A stretch of 64,000 bases of DNA. Source: CAYPAU01 sp964408825 (lineage in GTDB: Bacteria; Patescibacteriota; Microgenomatia; Levybacterales; UBA12049). The stretch spans positions 3,226-67,225 of the forward strand of contig CAYPAU010000003.1 of assembly GCA_964408825.1 (NCBI GenBank), given 5' to 3'. Below the pieces are notes generated by a model that saw nothing but the letters and a program-made list of their open reading frames with translations, did no database searches and was not told the DNA's origin. The translations under genes and the position numbers were made by a program. Of this stretch, positions 16,318 through 27,000 are shown in pieces; position 1 is the stretch's first letter, and the number at the start of each line of letters is the position of its first letter.

Positions 16318-17562
16318 ATGTGGCAAAAAGCCAAAAACGTATATCATTTATTTATTGCGGTCTTTGCAAATACTTGGTTTCTCTTTCCGTCAAAGAGTAT
16401 TACTATTATAGGAGTTACCGGAACAGACGGGAAGACTACAACCGTCTCTCTTATATATCACATACTGAAAAGTTCAGGACTTAAAGCGTCAATGATATCT
16501 TCCGTGGAAGCCATGATTAACAACAAGAAGTATTCTCTTCCTTTTCATGTAACTACCCTTCCTCCTTTTGCACTTCAGAAATTCATAAAAATGGCCTGCC
16601 TGCCGGCAGGCAGGACTATTTCAAAAAATAAAATAAGAAAAGGAAAAAATTATTTAGTTTTGGAGGTTACGTCTCATGCGCTTGATCAATTCAGAGTCTT
16701 CGGAACGAAGTTTGACATAGGAGTCATTACAAATGTAAGCAGGGAACATCTTGACTATCATAAAACATACGAAGAGTATGTGGAAGCCAAACTTAGGCTT
16801 TTTGAAATGTCCAAAATAGCTGTTTTAAACAAAGATGACAGGTCTTTTAAGAGTATAAAGCCCAAGCTAAAAAAATTGGGAAAAATTGACAGAGTTGTTA
16901 CTTATGGAATGGGGAGCGCGTCAGATATAAATCCTAATAATTTCAAATTTGATAGCAAACTTTTCGGAGATTTTAACAAATATAATATTCTGGCGGGAGG
17001 CGCGGTTGCAAGACTCCTTTCGATAAAAGATGAGAAAATAAGAGAAGCAATTTTAAGTTTTGAAGCACCTATAGGACGGCAAGAAATAGTCTACGATAAA
17101 AATTTTAAAATAATGATTGATTTTGCCCATACTCCCAACTCATTTAACGAAATATTAAATTCTCTAAGAAAAAATTTTAAAGGAAGAATTATTCATGTCT
17201 TTGGTTCGGCAGGACAAAGAGACAGATCAAAAAGGCCACAAATGGGGAAAATTTCCTCAAACTACAGTGATATTATGGTCATAACAGCAGAGGACCCGCG
17301 GTCAGAAAGTATTGAGAAGATTACAGAAGACATCTTATCAGCTGTTAAAGACTCAAGAAAACGAATTGGAAAAACAATATTTAAGATTCCGGACAGGCAA
17401 GAAGCTATCGACAGGGCCATTGGTATGGCAAGAAATAATGACCTTGTTCTTATAACCGGTAAAGCTCACGAAACATCAATGAACTTAGGTAGGGGTGAGG
17501 AGCCATGGAGCGAATACGATGCTGTTAAAAAAGCATTAGGTAAAAGAGATGACAAAAGTTAA
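16318..17562 (+). CDS. murE: UDP-N-acetylmuramyl-tripeptide synthetase (MurE type)
   Basis: A 414-residue Mur ligase. P-loop GVTGTDGKTTTVSLIYHIL (about 32-50), EVTSHALDQFRVFGTKFDIGVITNVSREHLDYH, and the C-terminal domain GSAGQRDRSKRPQMGKI, TAEDPRSE and ITGKAHE. It adds the third amino acid to UDP-MurNAc-dipeptide; whether Lys or diaminopimelate is not decided here, since the usual DNPR/DDPR-type motif reads AEDPRSE. It lacks much of the usual N-terminal domain. A 20-base palindrome is inserted in frame (ACLPAGR). The end overlaps murC by 14 bases. Confidence 0.87.
   Translation: MWQKAKNVYHLFIAVFANTWFLFPSKSITIIGVTGTDGKTTTVSLIYHILKSSGLKASMISSVEAMINNKKYSLPFHVTTLPPFALQKFIKMACLPAGRTISKNKIRKGKNYLVLEVTSHALDQFRVFGTKFDIGVITNVSREHLDYHKTYEEYVEAKLRLFEMSKIAVLNKDDRSFKSIKPKLKKLGKIDRVVTYGMGSASDINPNNFKFDSKLFGDFNKYNILAGGAVARLLSIKDEKIREAILSFEAPIGRQEIVYDKNFKIMIDFAHTPNSFNEILNSLRKNFKGRIIHVFGSAGQRDRSKRPQMGKISSNYSDIMVITAEDPRSESIEKITEDILSAVKDSRKRIGKTIFKIPDRQEAIDRAIGMARNNDLVLITGKAHETSMNLGRGEEPWSEYDAVKKALGKRDDKS
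16595..16614 (+). repeat. Perfect 20-base palindrome inside murE
   Basis: CCTGCCTGCCGGCAGGCAGG reads the same on both strands and is translated within LPAG-type residues in a loop that is shorter in other MurE proteins. GC-rich against an AT-rich gene, so a transposed or spreading repeat unit. Confidence 0.75.
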
Positions 17563-18973
17563 AAGTATTCATTTTGTGGGAATAAAGGGTGTGGGCATGA
17601 CTCCTCTTGCGATTATGGCAAGGCAGGCAGGGATATCCGTATCAGGATCAGATATTGAGGAAGAGTTCATTACAGATGATTCCTTAAGAAAATCTGGTAT
17701 AACTTCGATGATAGGATTTTCCCCGGATAATCTTAAAAATGTTGATCTTGTCATTACAACAGGAGCGCACGGAGGATATGATAATCCTCAGGTTATAAAA
17801 GCCCGCACCATGAAAATTCCCGTTTGGACACAGGGAAGAGCAGTCGGGGAATTTATGAAGGGAGAAATTTTTGGAAAAAGTTTTTCAGGAATTTCTATAG
17901 CTGGTTCTCATGGTAAGACAACGACAACGGCGATGATAGCAACAGTGCTTTCGAAAAACAATCTTGACCCATCTTACATAGTAGGAACCTCTGAAATTCC
18001 TTCTCTTGGTCTGCCGGGACATTTTGGAAAAGGAAAGTATTTCGTAACCGAGGCCGATGAATATGCCACAGAACCCGAATATGACAAGAGACCTAAATTT
18101 TTATGGCAGAACCCTCAAATCGCTGTAGTTACCAATATAGAACTTGACCATCCGGATTTATACAAGAGCACGGAAGATATGAGACGGGATTTCTTATCGT
18201 TTACAAGACAAATTAGAAGAGGAGGAGTTTTGATTATCTGTGGAGACGAGGAAGAGAATAGAAAGTTGATTAAAGAGTATGATGGGAATATTATCACATA
18301 TGGTTTCTCCCCTTCCAACAATATAGTAATAGAAAAATTTATCGAAAATGATGGCAAGTCATTTTTTTTTGCTTCTTCAAGAGGAACAATTCTTGGAGAG
18401 TTTGTTTTAAATTTACCTGGAGAGTTTAACGCATTAAATGCCTTAGCTTCTATAGCAGCAGGAATTGAGATTGGGTTGTCGGTCGAGAAGATTAAGACAG
18501 CGCTTAAAAAATACAAAGGAGCAAAAAGAAGATTTGAATACGTCGGAAGACTTTCTTCGGGGGCAATACTTTTTGACGATTATGCTCATCATCCGACCGA
18601 AATTAGAAAAACGCTTAAAGCATTTCACGAAAACTTTAGAGGTAAAAAAATTGTATGCATATTTCAGCCTCATACTTTTTCAAGAACAAAAGTTTTTTTT
18701 GAGGATTTTGTGAATTCGTTCTCAAGTGCCGACAGTGTGATCATCGCAAATATTTATCCGTCTCTTAGGGAAAAAAACGATGACTCGGTTTCATCAGAAC
18801 TTTTAACAAAAAAAATGAAAACTATTCACAACGACGTAATGTTCGTGCCCGACGTGCCGAGTGTGGTAAAATATGTGTCTTATAAAAACTACGATGAAGA
18901 TTTTGTCATTATTTCAATGGGTGCAGGAGACATCTATAAGATTAAATATGGATTGCCTTTTCAAGATAATTAA
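17549..18973 (+). CDS. murC: UDP-N-acetylmuramate--L-alanine ligase
   Basis: A 474-residue Mur ligase. N-terminal HFVGIKGVGMTPLAIMARQAGISVSGSD (about 7-34) is the MurC-type Rossmann start; P-loop SIAGSHGKTTTTAMIATVL (about 112-130); YFVTEADEYATEPE; TNIELDHPDLY; C-terminal DDYAHHPTEIRKTLKAF and FQPHTFSRTKVFFEDF. It ligates L-Ala to UDP-MurNAc. Overlaps murE by 14 bases and is followed by murA after 3 bases. The order murE-murC-murA departs from the usual one, and murF and murD are absent from the window. Confidence 0.92.
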   Translation: MTKVKSIHFVGIKGVGMTPLAIMARQAGISVSGSDIEEEFITDDSLRKSGITSMIGFSPDNLKNVDLVITTGAHGGYDNPQVIKARTMKIPVWTQGRAVGEFMKGEIFGKSFSGISIAGSHGKTTTTAMIATVLSKNNLDPSYIVGTSEIPSLGLPGHFGKGKYFVTEADEYATEPEYDKRPKFLWQNPQIAVVTNIELDHPDLYKSTEDMRRDFLSFTRQIRRGGVLIICGDEEENRKLIKEYDGNIITYGFSPSNNIVIEKFIENDGKSFFFASSRGTILGEFVLNLPGEFNALNALASIAAGIEIGLSVEKIKTALKKYKGAKRRFEYVGRLSSGAILFDDYAHHPTEIRKTLKAFHENFRGKKIVCIFQPHTFSRTKVFFEDFVNSFSSADSVIIANIYPSLREKNDDSVSSELLTKKMKTIHNDVMFVPDVPSVVKYVSYKNYDEDFVIISMGAGDIYKIKYGLPFQDN

Positions 18974-18976
18974 TAT

Positions 18977-20305
18977 ATGGAAAAATTTATCATAACAGGA
19001 GGCAAGAAGCTTTCGGGGAGAATATCGGTCTCAGGCTCAAAAAATATGGCGCTTAAGGCTCTTGTAGCATCATGTCTTACCGACGAGGAAGTTGTAATAA
19101 AAAATATACCTTTGATCTCAGACTTTACGGTGATGTCGGATATCATAAGGGAACTTGGAGGGGATGTGGAAATTAAAGATCATGTTGCAAAAATTAGGTT
19201 TAAGAAAATAAAAAAAACAAAAATATCTCTAGATAAAGCCGGGACTGTAAGAACTTCCTCGATGTTTCTTGCACCACTTTTAGCAAGAGAGAATCGCGCG
19301 ATAATTCCAAACCCGGGCGGATGCAGAATTGGAACAAGACCCATAGATAGAATTATAAAAGGTATAAAGAGAATGGGAGTTAAGGTAAGATATCAAAGTA
19401 AAGATGGCTTTTTCCATCTTGATTCCTCGGGAGGACTTCAGGCTGTAAGATATGAGTTTGAGAAAAACACACATACTGGGACCGAAACAATGATTATCTT
19501 ATCAGTTTTGGTAAAAGGGAAGACAGTTCTTGAGAATGCGGCGCAGGAGCCTGAGATTGATGACCTTATCCTTCTTCTTAACTTAATGGGGGCAGATATA
19601 AAAAGAACAGCTCCCCGGACAATTGTCGTAAATGGTGTTGAAAAACTTTATGGCACAGAATTTTCTATCCCCTTTGACAGAAACGAGATTGTTACTTTTG
19701 CAATTGCGGGACTTATAACACAGGGAAGTATCTTTATAAATAATATAAATACAAAAGGACTTGAGGATTTTATAAAAGTTTTCAAAGAGGTTGGCGGAGG
19801 AGTCGATGTTAAGAAGGATGGTATTAAGTTTTATTACAAGAATAAACTGAAACCTTCAAGAGTTAAGACAACATTCTATCCTGGTTTTATGACAGATTGG
19901 CAGGGTCCTTGGACTGTCGCAATGACACAGGCAGATGGAAAATCAATTGTCCACGAGACGGTTTACGAAAATAGACTTGGTTATATAGATGAGCTTTCGA
20001 AAATGGGAGCTGATATTGATCTGTTTAATCCGAAGGTTAAAAATCCTCAAAATTTCTATAACTTTAATTTCGAGGACAATAAACCCGAATATAAACATGC
20101 AGCAAGAATTAAAGGCCCGATTAGGCTTCATAATGCAGTGATCAATATCACCGATTTAAGGGCAGGGGCAACATTGGCATTGGCGTCGCTTATAGCATCG
20201 GGTCAGAGCATAATATATGGAGTAGAGCATCTGGATAGGGGCTATGAAAGATTTGATAAAAGACTTAAAATTCTTGGAGCAAATATAAAAAGAAGAAAGG
20301 AATAA
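18977..20305 (+). CDS. murA: UDP-N-acetylglucosamine 1-carboxyvinyltransferase
   Basis: A 442-residue EPSP-synthase-fold enzyme for the first committed step of peptidoglycan synthesis (PEP transfer to UDP-GlcNAc). Key residues are present: Lys22-Asn23 in SGSKNMALKAL and the catalytic Cys116 in PNPGGCRIGTRPID, the residue alkylated by fosfomycin. Later blocks include PFDRNEIVTFAIAG, YPGFMTDWQGPW and DLRAGATLALASLIASG. Slightly longer than the usual 420 residues. Tightly packed between murC and a nucleotidyltransferase gene. Confidence 0.93.
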   Translation: MEKFIITGGKKLSGRISVSGSKNMALKALVASCLTDEEVVIKNIPLISDFTVMSDIIRELGGDVEIKDHVAKIRFKKIKKTKISLDKAGTVRTSSMFLAPLLARENRAIIPNPGGCRIGTRPIDRIIKGIKRMGVKVRYQSKDGFFHLDSSGGLQAVRYEFEKNTHTGTETMIILSVLVKGKTVLENAAQEPEIDDLILLLNLMGADIKRTAPRTIVVNGVEKLYGTEFSIPFDRNEIVTFAIAGLITQGSIFINNINTKGLEDFIKVFKEVGGGVDVKKDGIKFYYKNKLKPSRVKTTFYPGFMTDWQGPWTVAMTQADGKSIVHETVYENRLGYIDELSKMGADIDLFNPKVKNPQNFYNFNFEDNKPEYKHAARIKGPIRLHNAVINITDLRAGATLALASLIASGQSIIYGVEHLDRGYERFDKRLKILGANIKRRKE

Positions 20306-20308
20306 TTA

Positions 20309-21540
20309 ATGCAGGCGGTTATACTTTCCGCGGGACAATCAAGTAGGTTTTATCCATTTCGCGATTTTTCTCATAAATCATCGATTGGGGTTATGGGTAG
20401 GCCAATTATTGAACATACTATAGATTCGGTCAGACGTGCCGNNNNNNNNNNCCTGCCAAAAAATTTTTTGGAGATGGAGGTAGGTTTGGACTTAAAATAA
20501 AATATGTTATTCAAAAAGAACCGACAGGGGGAGGTAATGCTCTCCTTCTTTGCAAAAGGAAATTAAAAGGAGATTTCTTTCTCTTAAATGTTTCAAGAGT
20601 AGATTTTCTTTTTTTCAAAGATTTAATGCTTTCCAAAAAGAAAAAAGCTGACGCTGTTCTTCTTGGTAGAAGGCAAGAAAAACTTGGTAAGTACGGAGTT
20701 CTTAAACTTAAGGGAGACAAAGTTTTGGATCTTATAGAAAAACCCGTTAAGGGAAAAGAGCCCTCTGATACAAGACTTATAGGAATATATTTTTTTTCAA
20801 AAAGTTTCTTGGAAACGTTGGGAAAAATGCCGGATGAACATTACAGCCTTGAAAAAGCAATTTCAACTTTCGTAAAAGAAAACGATGTCAGGATTGTTAT
20901 TACCAGAAAAGAAGCTCCTTCGTTAAAATATGCATGGGATCTTCTGGAACTCAAAAACTACCTGCTCACATCTGTTTCGGGAAGGAAGATAAGCAAAAAG
21001 GCCAAAATTTCAAAAATGGCTTCGATAACCGGAAATGTAGTAATAGAAGATGGAGTAGCAGTGATGGAAGGCGCAAAAGTTAAGGGCCCGTGTTTTATAG
21101 GAAAAAATTCGGTAATAGGAAATAATGTAGTTTTAAGAAATGGTACTTGTATTGAAGAAAATTGCGTAATTGGGGCAAATATGGAGGTCAAAAATTCCTT
21201 GATTATGAAAAATACAAAAGTACACTCGGGTTTTATAGGAGATTCTATTGTGGGAGAAAACGTAAGAATAGGAGCGGGCTTTCATAGCGCAAACAAAAGA
21301 ATAGACAGGCAAAATATACCTGTGGTCTCTCCTGATGGAGTCAAAATTAATACTGGTCTTAATATCTTGGGAGCGATTATTGGAAACGGGGTTCGAATGG
21401 GAATAAGAGTATCAACAATGCCGGGCGTAATGATTGGAAAAAATTCAATAATTGGCCCTGCGACCAATGTTTTAAATAATGTGCCATCAGATACCAAATA
21501 TTACGCGAAATTTAAGGAAATTGTAGAAAAGATAAAATGA
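20309..21540 (+). CDS. Sugar-phosphate nucleotidyltransferase with left-handed beta-helix (GlmU-like), interrupted by an assembly gap
   Basis: The N-terminus has the nucleotidyltransferase loop QAVILSAGQSSRFYPF. After ten N (20442-20451) the frame resumes at 20452 as PAKKFFGDGGRFGLKIKYVIQKEPTGGGNALLLC, the standard family segment, so this is one gene and not two. Some 10-20 residues are probably missing in the gap. The C-terminal third is a hexapeptide-repeat beta-helix (ITGNVVIEDGVAVMEGAKVKGP...). Domain order resembles GlmU; the presence of glmS two genes on supports a UDP-GlcNAc supply role, but the acetyltransferase active site is not evident and UDP-glucose or dTDP-glucose synthesis is possible. 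The stop overlaps the next start as ATGA. Confidence 0.78.
20442..20451. other. Assembly gap (10 N) in the nucleotidyltransferase gene
   Basis: Placeholder gap. Flanking protein segments belong to one domain but lie in different frames and lack residues expected between them, so the real distance is not 10. Confidence 0.95.
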
Positions 21541-22193
21541 AAAAAGTAATACTTTTTGATATTGACCACACTTTATTTGATACGGAGAAATTCAGGGAGA
21601 CCACCTATAAAAAATTAGCCGCAAAACTTAAATATAATAATGATAGAGAATTCACAAGACTGGCGCGTGAAGCAGAGGAAATAACCGTACGCGCAATAGG
21701 TTATTTCGATCCTTCGCTTTTTATTAAAAATATTATTGAACTTGCAGAGTCAAATTTAAAAACGGGTGATTTGGAAAAAGAATATTTGAAAAAAGATAAT
21801 TTTGAAAAAGCAGTATATTCGGAAGTTCTGCCAACGCTAAGAAGAATAAAAAAAATAAATAATATTTCAATCGGAATTCTGTCCACAGGAGAAACGAAGT
21901 TTCAGAGAAGAAAAGTAGAGGTTTTAAAAGAATTGTTAAGCGAGGAGCACATTCACATTTTTGTCAATAAGTTAACAGAAATAGATAAAGTAATTAATAA
22001 GTACAAAAACTTCGAAATTTATATTGTAGATAATCTTCTTTCCGTTCTTGAGCTTGTAAAAAAAGTGGCAGGATATGTAAAGACGGTCTATGTTAGAAGG
22101 TCAGACTTGTTGGAAAAATCTGGGAGAGAAAATTTTACTCCCGATGTGGAAGTTAAAGATCTAAGGGGAATATTGTCTTTTATCAAAGATTGA
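21537..22193 (+). CDS. HAD-superfamily hydrolase
   Basis: A 218-residue protein with the HAD motif I DIDHTLFDT (residues 8-16; Asp8 as nucleophile, Asp10 as acid/base), a helical cap domain (about 20-95), motif II in IGILSTGETKFQRRKVEVL (Ser/Thr), and motif IV in IYIVDNLLSVLELVK. A small phosphatase; substrate unknown. Located between the nucleotidyltransferase and glmS with overlaps or a 4-base gap, so possibly linked to amino-sugar phosphate metabolism. Confidence 0.75.
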   Translation: MKKVILFDIDHTLFDTEKFRETTYKKLAAKLKYNNDREFTRLAREAEEITVRAIGYFDPSLFIKNIIELAESNLKTGDLEKEYLKKDNFEKAVYSEVLPTLRRIKKINNISIGILSTGETKFQRRKVEVLKELLSEEHIHIFVNKLTEIDKVINKYKNFEIYIVDNLLSVLELVKKVAGYVKTVYVRRSDLLEKSGRENFTPDVEVKDLRGILSFIKD

Positions 22194-22197
22194 TCAC

Positions 22198-23964
22198 ATG
22201 TGCGGCATTTTCGGTTACGTAGGAAATAAAAATAATGCCCCCACAATAGTTCTTGAAGGATTAAAGCTTCTGGAGTATAGGGGGTATGACAGCTGGGGAG
22301 TAGCTTCCAGAAAAGAAAAAAAATTTAATGTTGAAAAATACGTTGGTAAAATCGGTTCAGCTATTCTGAAGAAAGATTTTAAATCCAATCTTGCAATTGG
22401 ACATACCCGTTGGGCAACGCACGGTGGAGTCACACAAATAAATGCACACCCTCATGTCGATTGCACGAAAACCATATCGGTTGTACACAACGGAATTGTC
22501 GAAAATTTTGAGGAACTGAAAAAAGACTTAATTAGAAAAGGTCATAAATTTGTATCAGAAACCGATACGGAAGTAATACCTCATTTAATCGAAGAGTTCT
22601 TAAAGCAGGGGCGGGGATTTGCTTCTTCTGTTAGAGATGCCTTTAACAAACTCAAAGGATTAAATGCAATAGTTGTTGCAAATGCAAAATCTTCAGAAAT
22701 TGTTGCCGCAAAAAACGGCTCACCTTTAGTTATAGGAGTTGGTAAAGATGAGCTATATGTTGCATCAGATGCTACCGGTATTGTAAAACATACCTCAAAA
22801 GTAGTGTTCCTTGAGGACAATCAAATGGCAATTCTGGGAAAAGATATTAAGCTTATTGTTTTGCCAAAGGGACGGAAGATAAAGCCAAGATTTAGTAATT
22901 TAACCTGGAAATTTATTGACGCAGACAAAGGTAATTTTAAACATTTCTTTCTAAAGGAAATATATGAACAGCCGAAAGTTTTAGAAGGTATTGCCACAAA
23001 CTCAAGTCAAATAAAAAAGACATCTGATTTGGTGAAAGATGCTTTCGGAACGTTTTTTATAGCATGTGGATCTGCCTCTTATTCGGCGCTTGCAGGGACT
23101 TATCTTTTTTCAAAAATTGCCAAAAAGCATGTGAATTTTGCCATAGGTTCGGAGTTTAATTATCTTGAGGACTATATAGAAAAAGGGACACTCGTAATAC
23201 CGATTTCCCAAAGCGGGGAGTCTGTTGATGTTATTGAGCCTGTCACCCGTGCAAAGAAAAAAGGAGCTAAGATTATAGGAATCGTAAATGTCCTCGGATC
23301 AACTTTGTATAGAATTTCTGATTACAAAATACTTCTTAATGCCGGTCCAGAAAAAGCAGTGGTCGCCACCAAAAGTCTGACAGCGATGATAGCTACCATG
23401 ATACTTATTGCTTATTCTTTAATAAATAAATTGAAGGAGGGTCGGACCCTAATTTTGAAATCCTCAAGGGATGTAAGGACAATTTTAAAGGATGAATATG
23501 TCAGAAAAATAAAAAAAATTGCCGGTAAGCTGAAGGAAAGCAAACATATCTATATAATTGGAAGAGGTCTTTCATATGCGACTGCTCTTGAGGCAACTTT
23601 GAAGATTAAGGAGGCTGCCTATATTCATGCAGAAGGATTTCCGGCAGGAGAGTTAAAGCACGGAGTAATTGCTCTTATTGATAAGAAAACACCATGTATA
23701 GTTTTTGCGCCAAATGATGAGACATACGATGAGATAATCTCAAACGCGCAGGAGGTAAAAGCGAGAGGAGGATATCCTATAGGTATAGGACCCAGAAATA
23801 ACGAGGTTTTTGAGGACTTTCTTCCAACAGGAGACTCTAGGGAGGCGACGATGATATCTCAAATTGTGGTTGCTCAGCTTCTTGCCTACTATCTTGCGCT
23901 TGAACGCGGAGTTGAGGATCCGGATAAACCTCGTAACCTTGCCAAAAGTGTAACTGTTAAATAA
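22198..23964 (+). CDS. glmS: Glutamine--fructose-6-phosphate aminotransferase (isomerizing)
   Basis: A 588-residue enzyme. N-terminal class II glutamine amidotransferase domain with nucleophile Cys2 (MCGIFGYVGNKNN), GHTRWATHG and VVHNGIVENFEEL; then two SIS domains (ACGSASYSALAG, PISQSGESVDVIEP; IIGRGLSYATALEATLKIKEAAYIHAEGFPAGELKHG), ending in the conserved KPRNLAKSVTVK. It makes glucosamine-6-phosphate for peptidoglycan precursors. Last gene of the first dcw half; a 100-base gap with a new promoter follows. Confidence 0.95.
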   Translation: MCGIFGYVGNKNNAPTIVLEGLKLLEYRGYDSWGVASRKEKKFNVEKYVGKIGSAILKKDFKSNLAIGHTRWATHGGVTQINAHPHVDCTKTISVVHNGIVENFEELKKDLIRKGHKFVSETDTEVIPHLIEEFLKQGRGFASSVRDAFNKLKGLNAIVVANAKSSEIVAAKNGSPLVIGVGKDELYVASDATGIVKHTSKVVFLEDNQMAILGKDIKLIVLPKGRKIKPRFSNLTWKFIDADKGNFKHFFLKEIYEQPKVLEGIATNSSQIKKTSDLVKDAFGTFFIACGSASYSALAGTYLFSKIAKKHVNFAIGSEFNYLEDYIEKGTLVIPISQSGESVDVIEPVTRAKKKGAKIIGIVNVLGSTLYRISDYKILLNAGPEKAVVATKSLTAMIATMILIAYSLINKLKEGRTLILKSSRDVRTILKDEYVRKIKKIAGKLKESKHIYIIGRGLSYATALEATLKIKEAAYIHAEGFPAGELKHGVIALIDKKTPCIVFAPNDETYDEIISNAQEVKARGGYPIGIGPRNNEVFEDFLPTGDSREATMISQIVVAQLLAYYLALERGVEDPDKPRNLAKSVTVK

Positions 23965-23995
23965 ATTTTGATATCTTAAGCAATGTTTTCTCCTA

Positions 23996-24024
23996 TTGAC
24001 ATTTGTCTTATCTTATAGTATTAT
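23996..24024 (+). promoter_or_regulatory. Promoter of the large surface protein
   Basis: TTGACA (23996-24001), 17-base spacer, TATTAT (24019-24024). The roughly 35-base leader can form a small hairpin (GGCTA with TAGCC). Confidence 0.72.
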
Positions 24025-24064
24025 ACCGAGCAAGGAAGGGCTAACGATTTAAGATAGCCTTAAA

Positions 24065-27000
24065 ATGCAATCTAAAATCAAAAAAATTTTAGTAGGGGTT
24101 TCGCTTTTGTCGATTATAATTCAATCGACGGGAGCTAATTTTTTTGCTTCTCCGAAAGTTTTTGCCGAAGAAGAAGTATCTTCTTCTCCATCTACTATAC
24201 AGGATAGCCCAGATTCTACGCAAGCTCCGTCGGTAAGTCCTACGCCAACCATGGGGTTGGATCAATCACCGAGTCCAACAGATCAACCGGTTGATTCAAT
24301 TCCTTCTCCTGCGGTTGACGAACTGCCATTATCGACTCCCTCAGCAACCCTTGGACAAAGTGATCAAAACCTGCAAACTTCCGATGAGGGTAATTCATCG
24401 GGCAATAAATCCCCTCCCGAGGAAAATCAATCTTCAGTCACATCAGAGAATCCAACACCTACCTTGACTGTAGTTTCAGAAGCGGTGGAGAAGGGAGAAA
24501 TAACAGCAGTATTGGTTCAAAGCGAGGAGATCAGTGACATTGCAGATTTGAATCTTGAACTTGGGCAAGTTTCTCCCTCAAGCGCCCAGCTCACGACAGA
24601 TAAAAGCGATTATACGCCGACTGACATAGTCATAATCTCCGGTAAAAATTTTGACAAGAATCAGACATTTACTTTAGTAATATCCTCAAACGACGAACCT
24701 TCTGTTAATTTCCAAGCAGAAGTTAAAACGGATGAAAACGGGGGATTCATATACTCATATCAGCTGGACGGAACATATCGACCAAATTATAAGGTAGAAG
24801 TAAAAGATTCATCTGGTGAAATTATTGCGCAGACGACGTTCACAGACGCGGCTCTTAAGCTTTATACAGATGGTTCGCATGTAAACGAGGGTTACCAGTT
24901 CGCTTTGGGCGGCACTGTTTTTGGGCAAGCTATTGGTTTGAACACAAACCGCGGTTACAAATTTGATGTCTTGGATTTGGACGGATCGGTCATACCAGGC
25001 ACTACAACTTCATGCATTACAGGTGATGCCATACCTGGAAACAACTACGTTACCACAAAGCCTTCAGATAGCCGTAATTTTACCTTTGAGTTACATGAGT
25101 GGGACAGCAGCACTTGTAGTGGTAATGAGAAAGGAGGAAGTCCGACGACAAAAACATTTAATGTAGCTGCGGCAACTTCCTACACCGATTCTACGCTTAC
25201 TACGCCGACTGCAAGCTATAATACTGGGTCAACTGCCTATGTGGTTGTGAACGGACTTTCGCGGAATAAAAACGACTGGCACACGACCTGGGTCAAACCC
25301 GACTCAACAACTGCTTGTGCCAACAACAATGGTAGCGATCGACCCAATTCCAGCCAAAGCGGTGCATTACCAGACGCGGCACCAGCGTATTTAGAGTATC
25401 CTCCAAGTGCGAGTGATAACAAGTGGAACGATCCCGACAAATACGATGATGATTGTGAAGCGTTTTCAGCGTCAAATGTCGGTGCTTGGAAATTAAACCT
25501 AACTAAGGACAATCTAAACGTCACATTGTCTGTATTTTCAGTTAATCAGCCGAACACTCCGCCATCGTTTGATCCGATTGCCAACCAAACGGTGGATGAA
25601 AATTCTTCCTCACAAGATGTAGCTATCACCAACGTTTCACCGGGTCCGTCAGGTGAATCAGGTCAGACAGTGACTATGTCGGCAACCTCAAGCGATCCGA
25701 CTATTGTTCCGAATCCATCGGTTTCCGGAGCCGGTTCGACAAGAACGTTGACCTATACGCCAGTTGCTAATCAATTTGGGACTGTAACAATTACAGTTAC
25801 TGCGAATGATGGGCAACCACAGAATAATACATTCTCCAGAACGTTTACGATTACGGTTAATGAGGTGGATACAACACCGCCGGTATCAACATTTAGTTCG
25901 CCTTCAAATGACAGTGTTTGGAAAGACCCAATTTATATTTCAGGAAGCTCTACGGATATCCCAAATACAACAGTAGCTGGGGTTAATGTCTATGCACAGT
26001 TTTCAGGCAACATAGATTGGGGCGACCCGATTATGAACTTTGAGGGAAATGGAGATGACCCATTTTATTGGGCTGATTACTGGACGCCGGGTGAGGATGG
26101 GACTTATGACTTCAAAGTCTCGGCCGTCGATGATTCGGGCAACATCGAAGAATCCGATTACGTTTACAATGTCGTCTACGATGCAACCACTCCAACAAGC
26201 GATATAGAATATCCCGCTGATGAAGTAACTTATACCGAAGAGAGCTGGAATGAAGACGGGGAAATCCGGGGAAGTGCAAACGATGACGGTTCCGGAGTCT
26301 CGACTGTTTATGTCTCAATTCAGCGTGATTCCGACGGCGCATACTGGTGTGATATTAATGAGTGCGGTGAATCTTTTGGCTGGTATGACGAAAGTGAGGG
26401 CGAAACTTTAAACGAAGCCGAATTTGACGGACTATCATGGACGTACGGAGAAATTGACATCTCCGATCTTCTTTCTGGAAATGGAACCGAGGGTTACACT
26501 ATTCGTTCTCATGCAGAAGATAACGCAGGAAATCAGGAAAGTACTGCAGAAGTACATTTTTACGTTGAGAACGATACAACTGCGCCGGTATCAACAATAG
26601 ACTCACCGACAGAGGACAGCTACTGGAACAGCCCGATTGAAATATCCGGAAGTTCTACCGATGAGCCTCAAACAACAGTTGATTATGTCAATTTTTATTA
26701 CCGAACGTCAGGGCAGGAAGAAGATCAGAGCGAATGGACTGAAATCCCCGATTCCCAACAGAATAACGAAGACGAAGTAGATCCCTTTGAGTGGTCTTTT
26801 AACTGGACTCCGGATACGGAGGGCACATTTGATATTAAGGCTGAAGCCACCGATAAAGCCGGCAATGTCGAGCAAAGTCCTGTTGTTGAGTATGTAACCT
26901 ACGATGTAACCGATCCGACAAGCGATATTACTTTCCCTGAGGAAGACGGAAGTTATACAGAAGAAGAGTGGGATGATGAAAATAATGAGATTCGGGGAAC

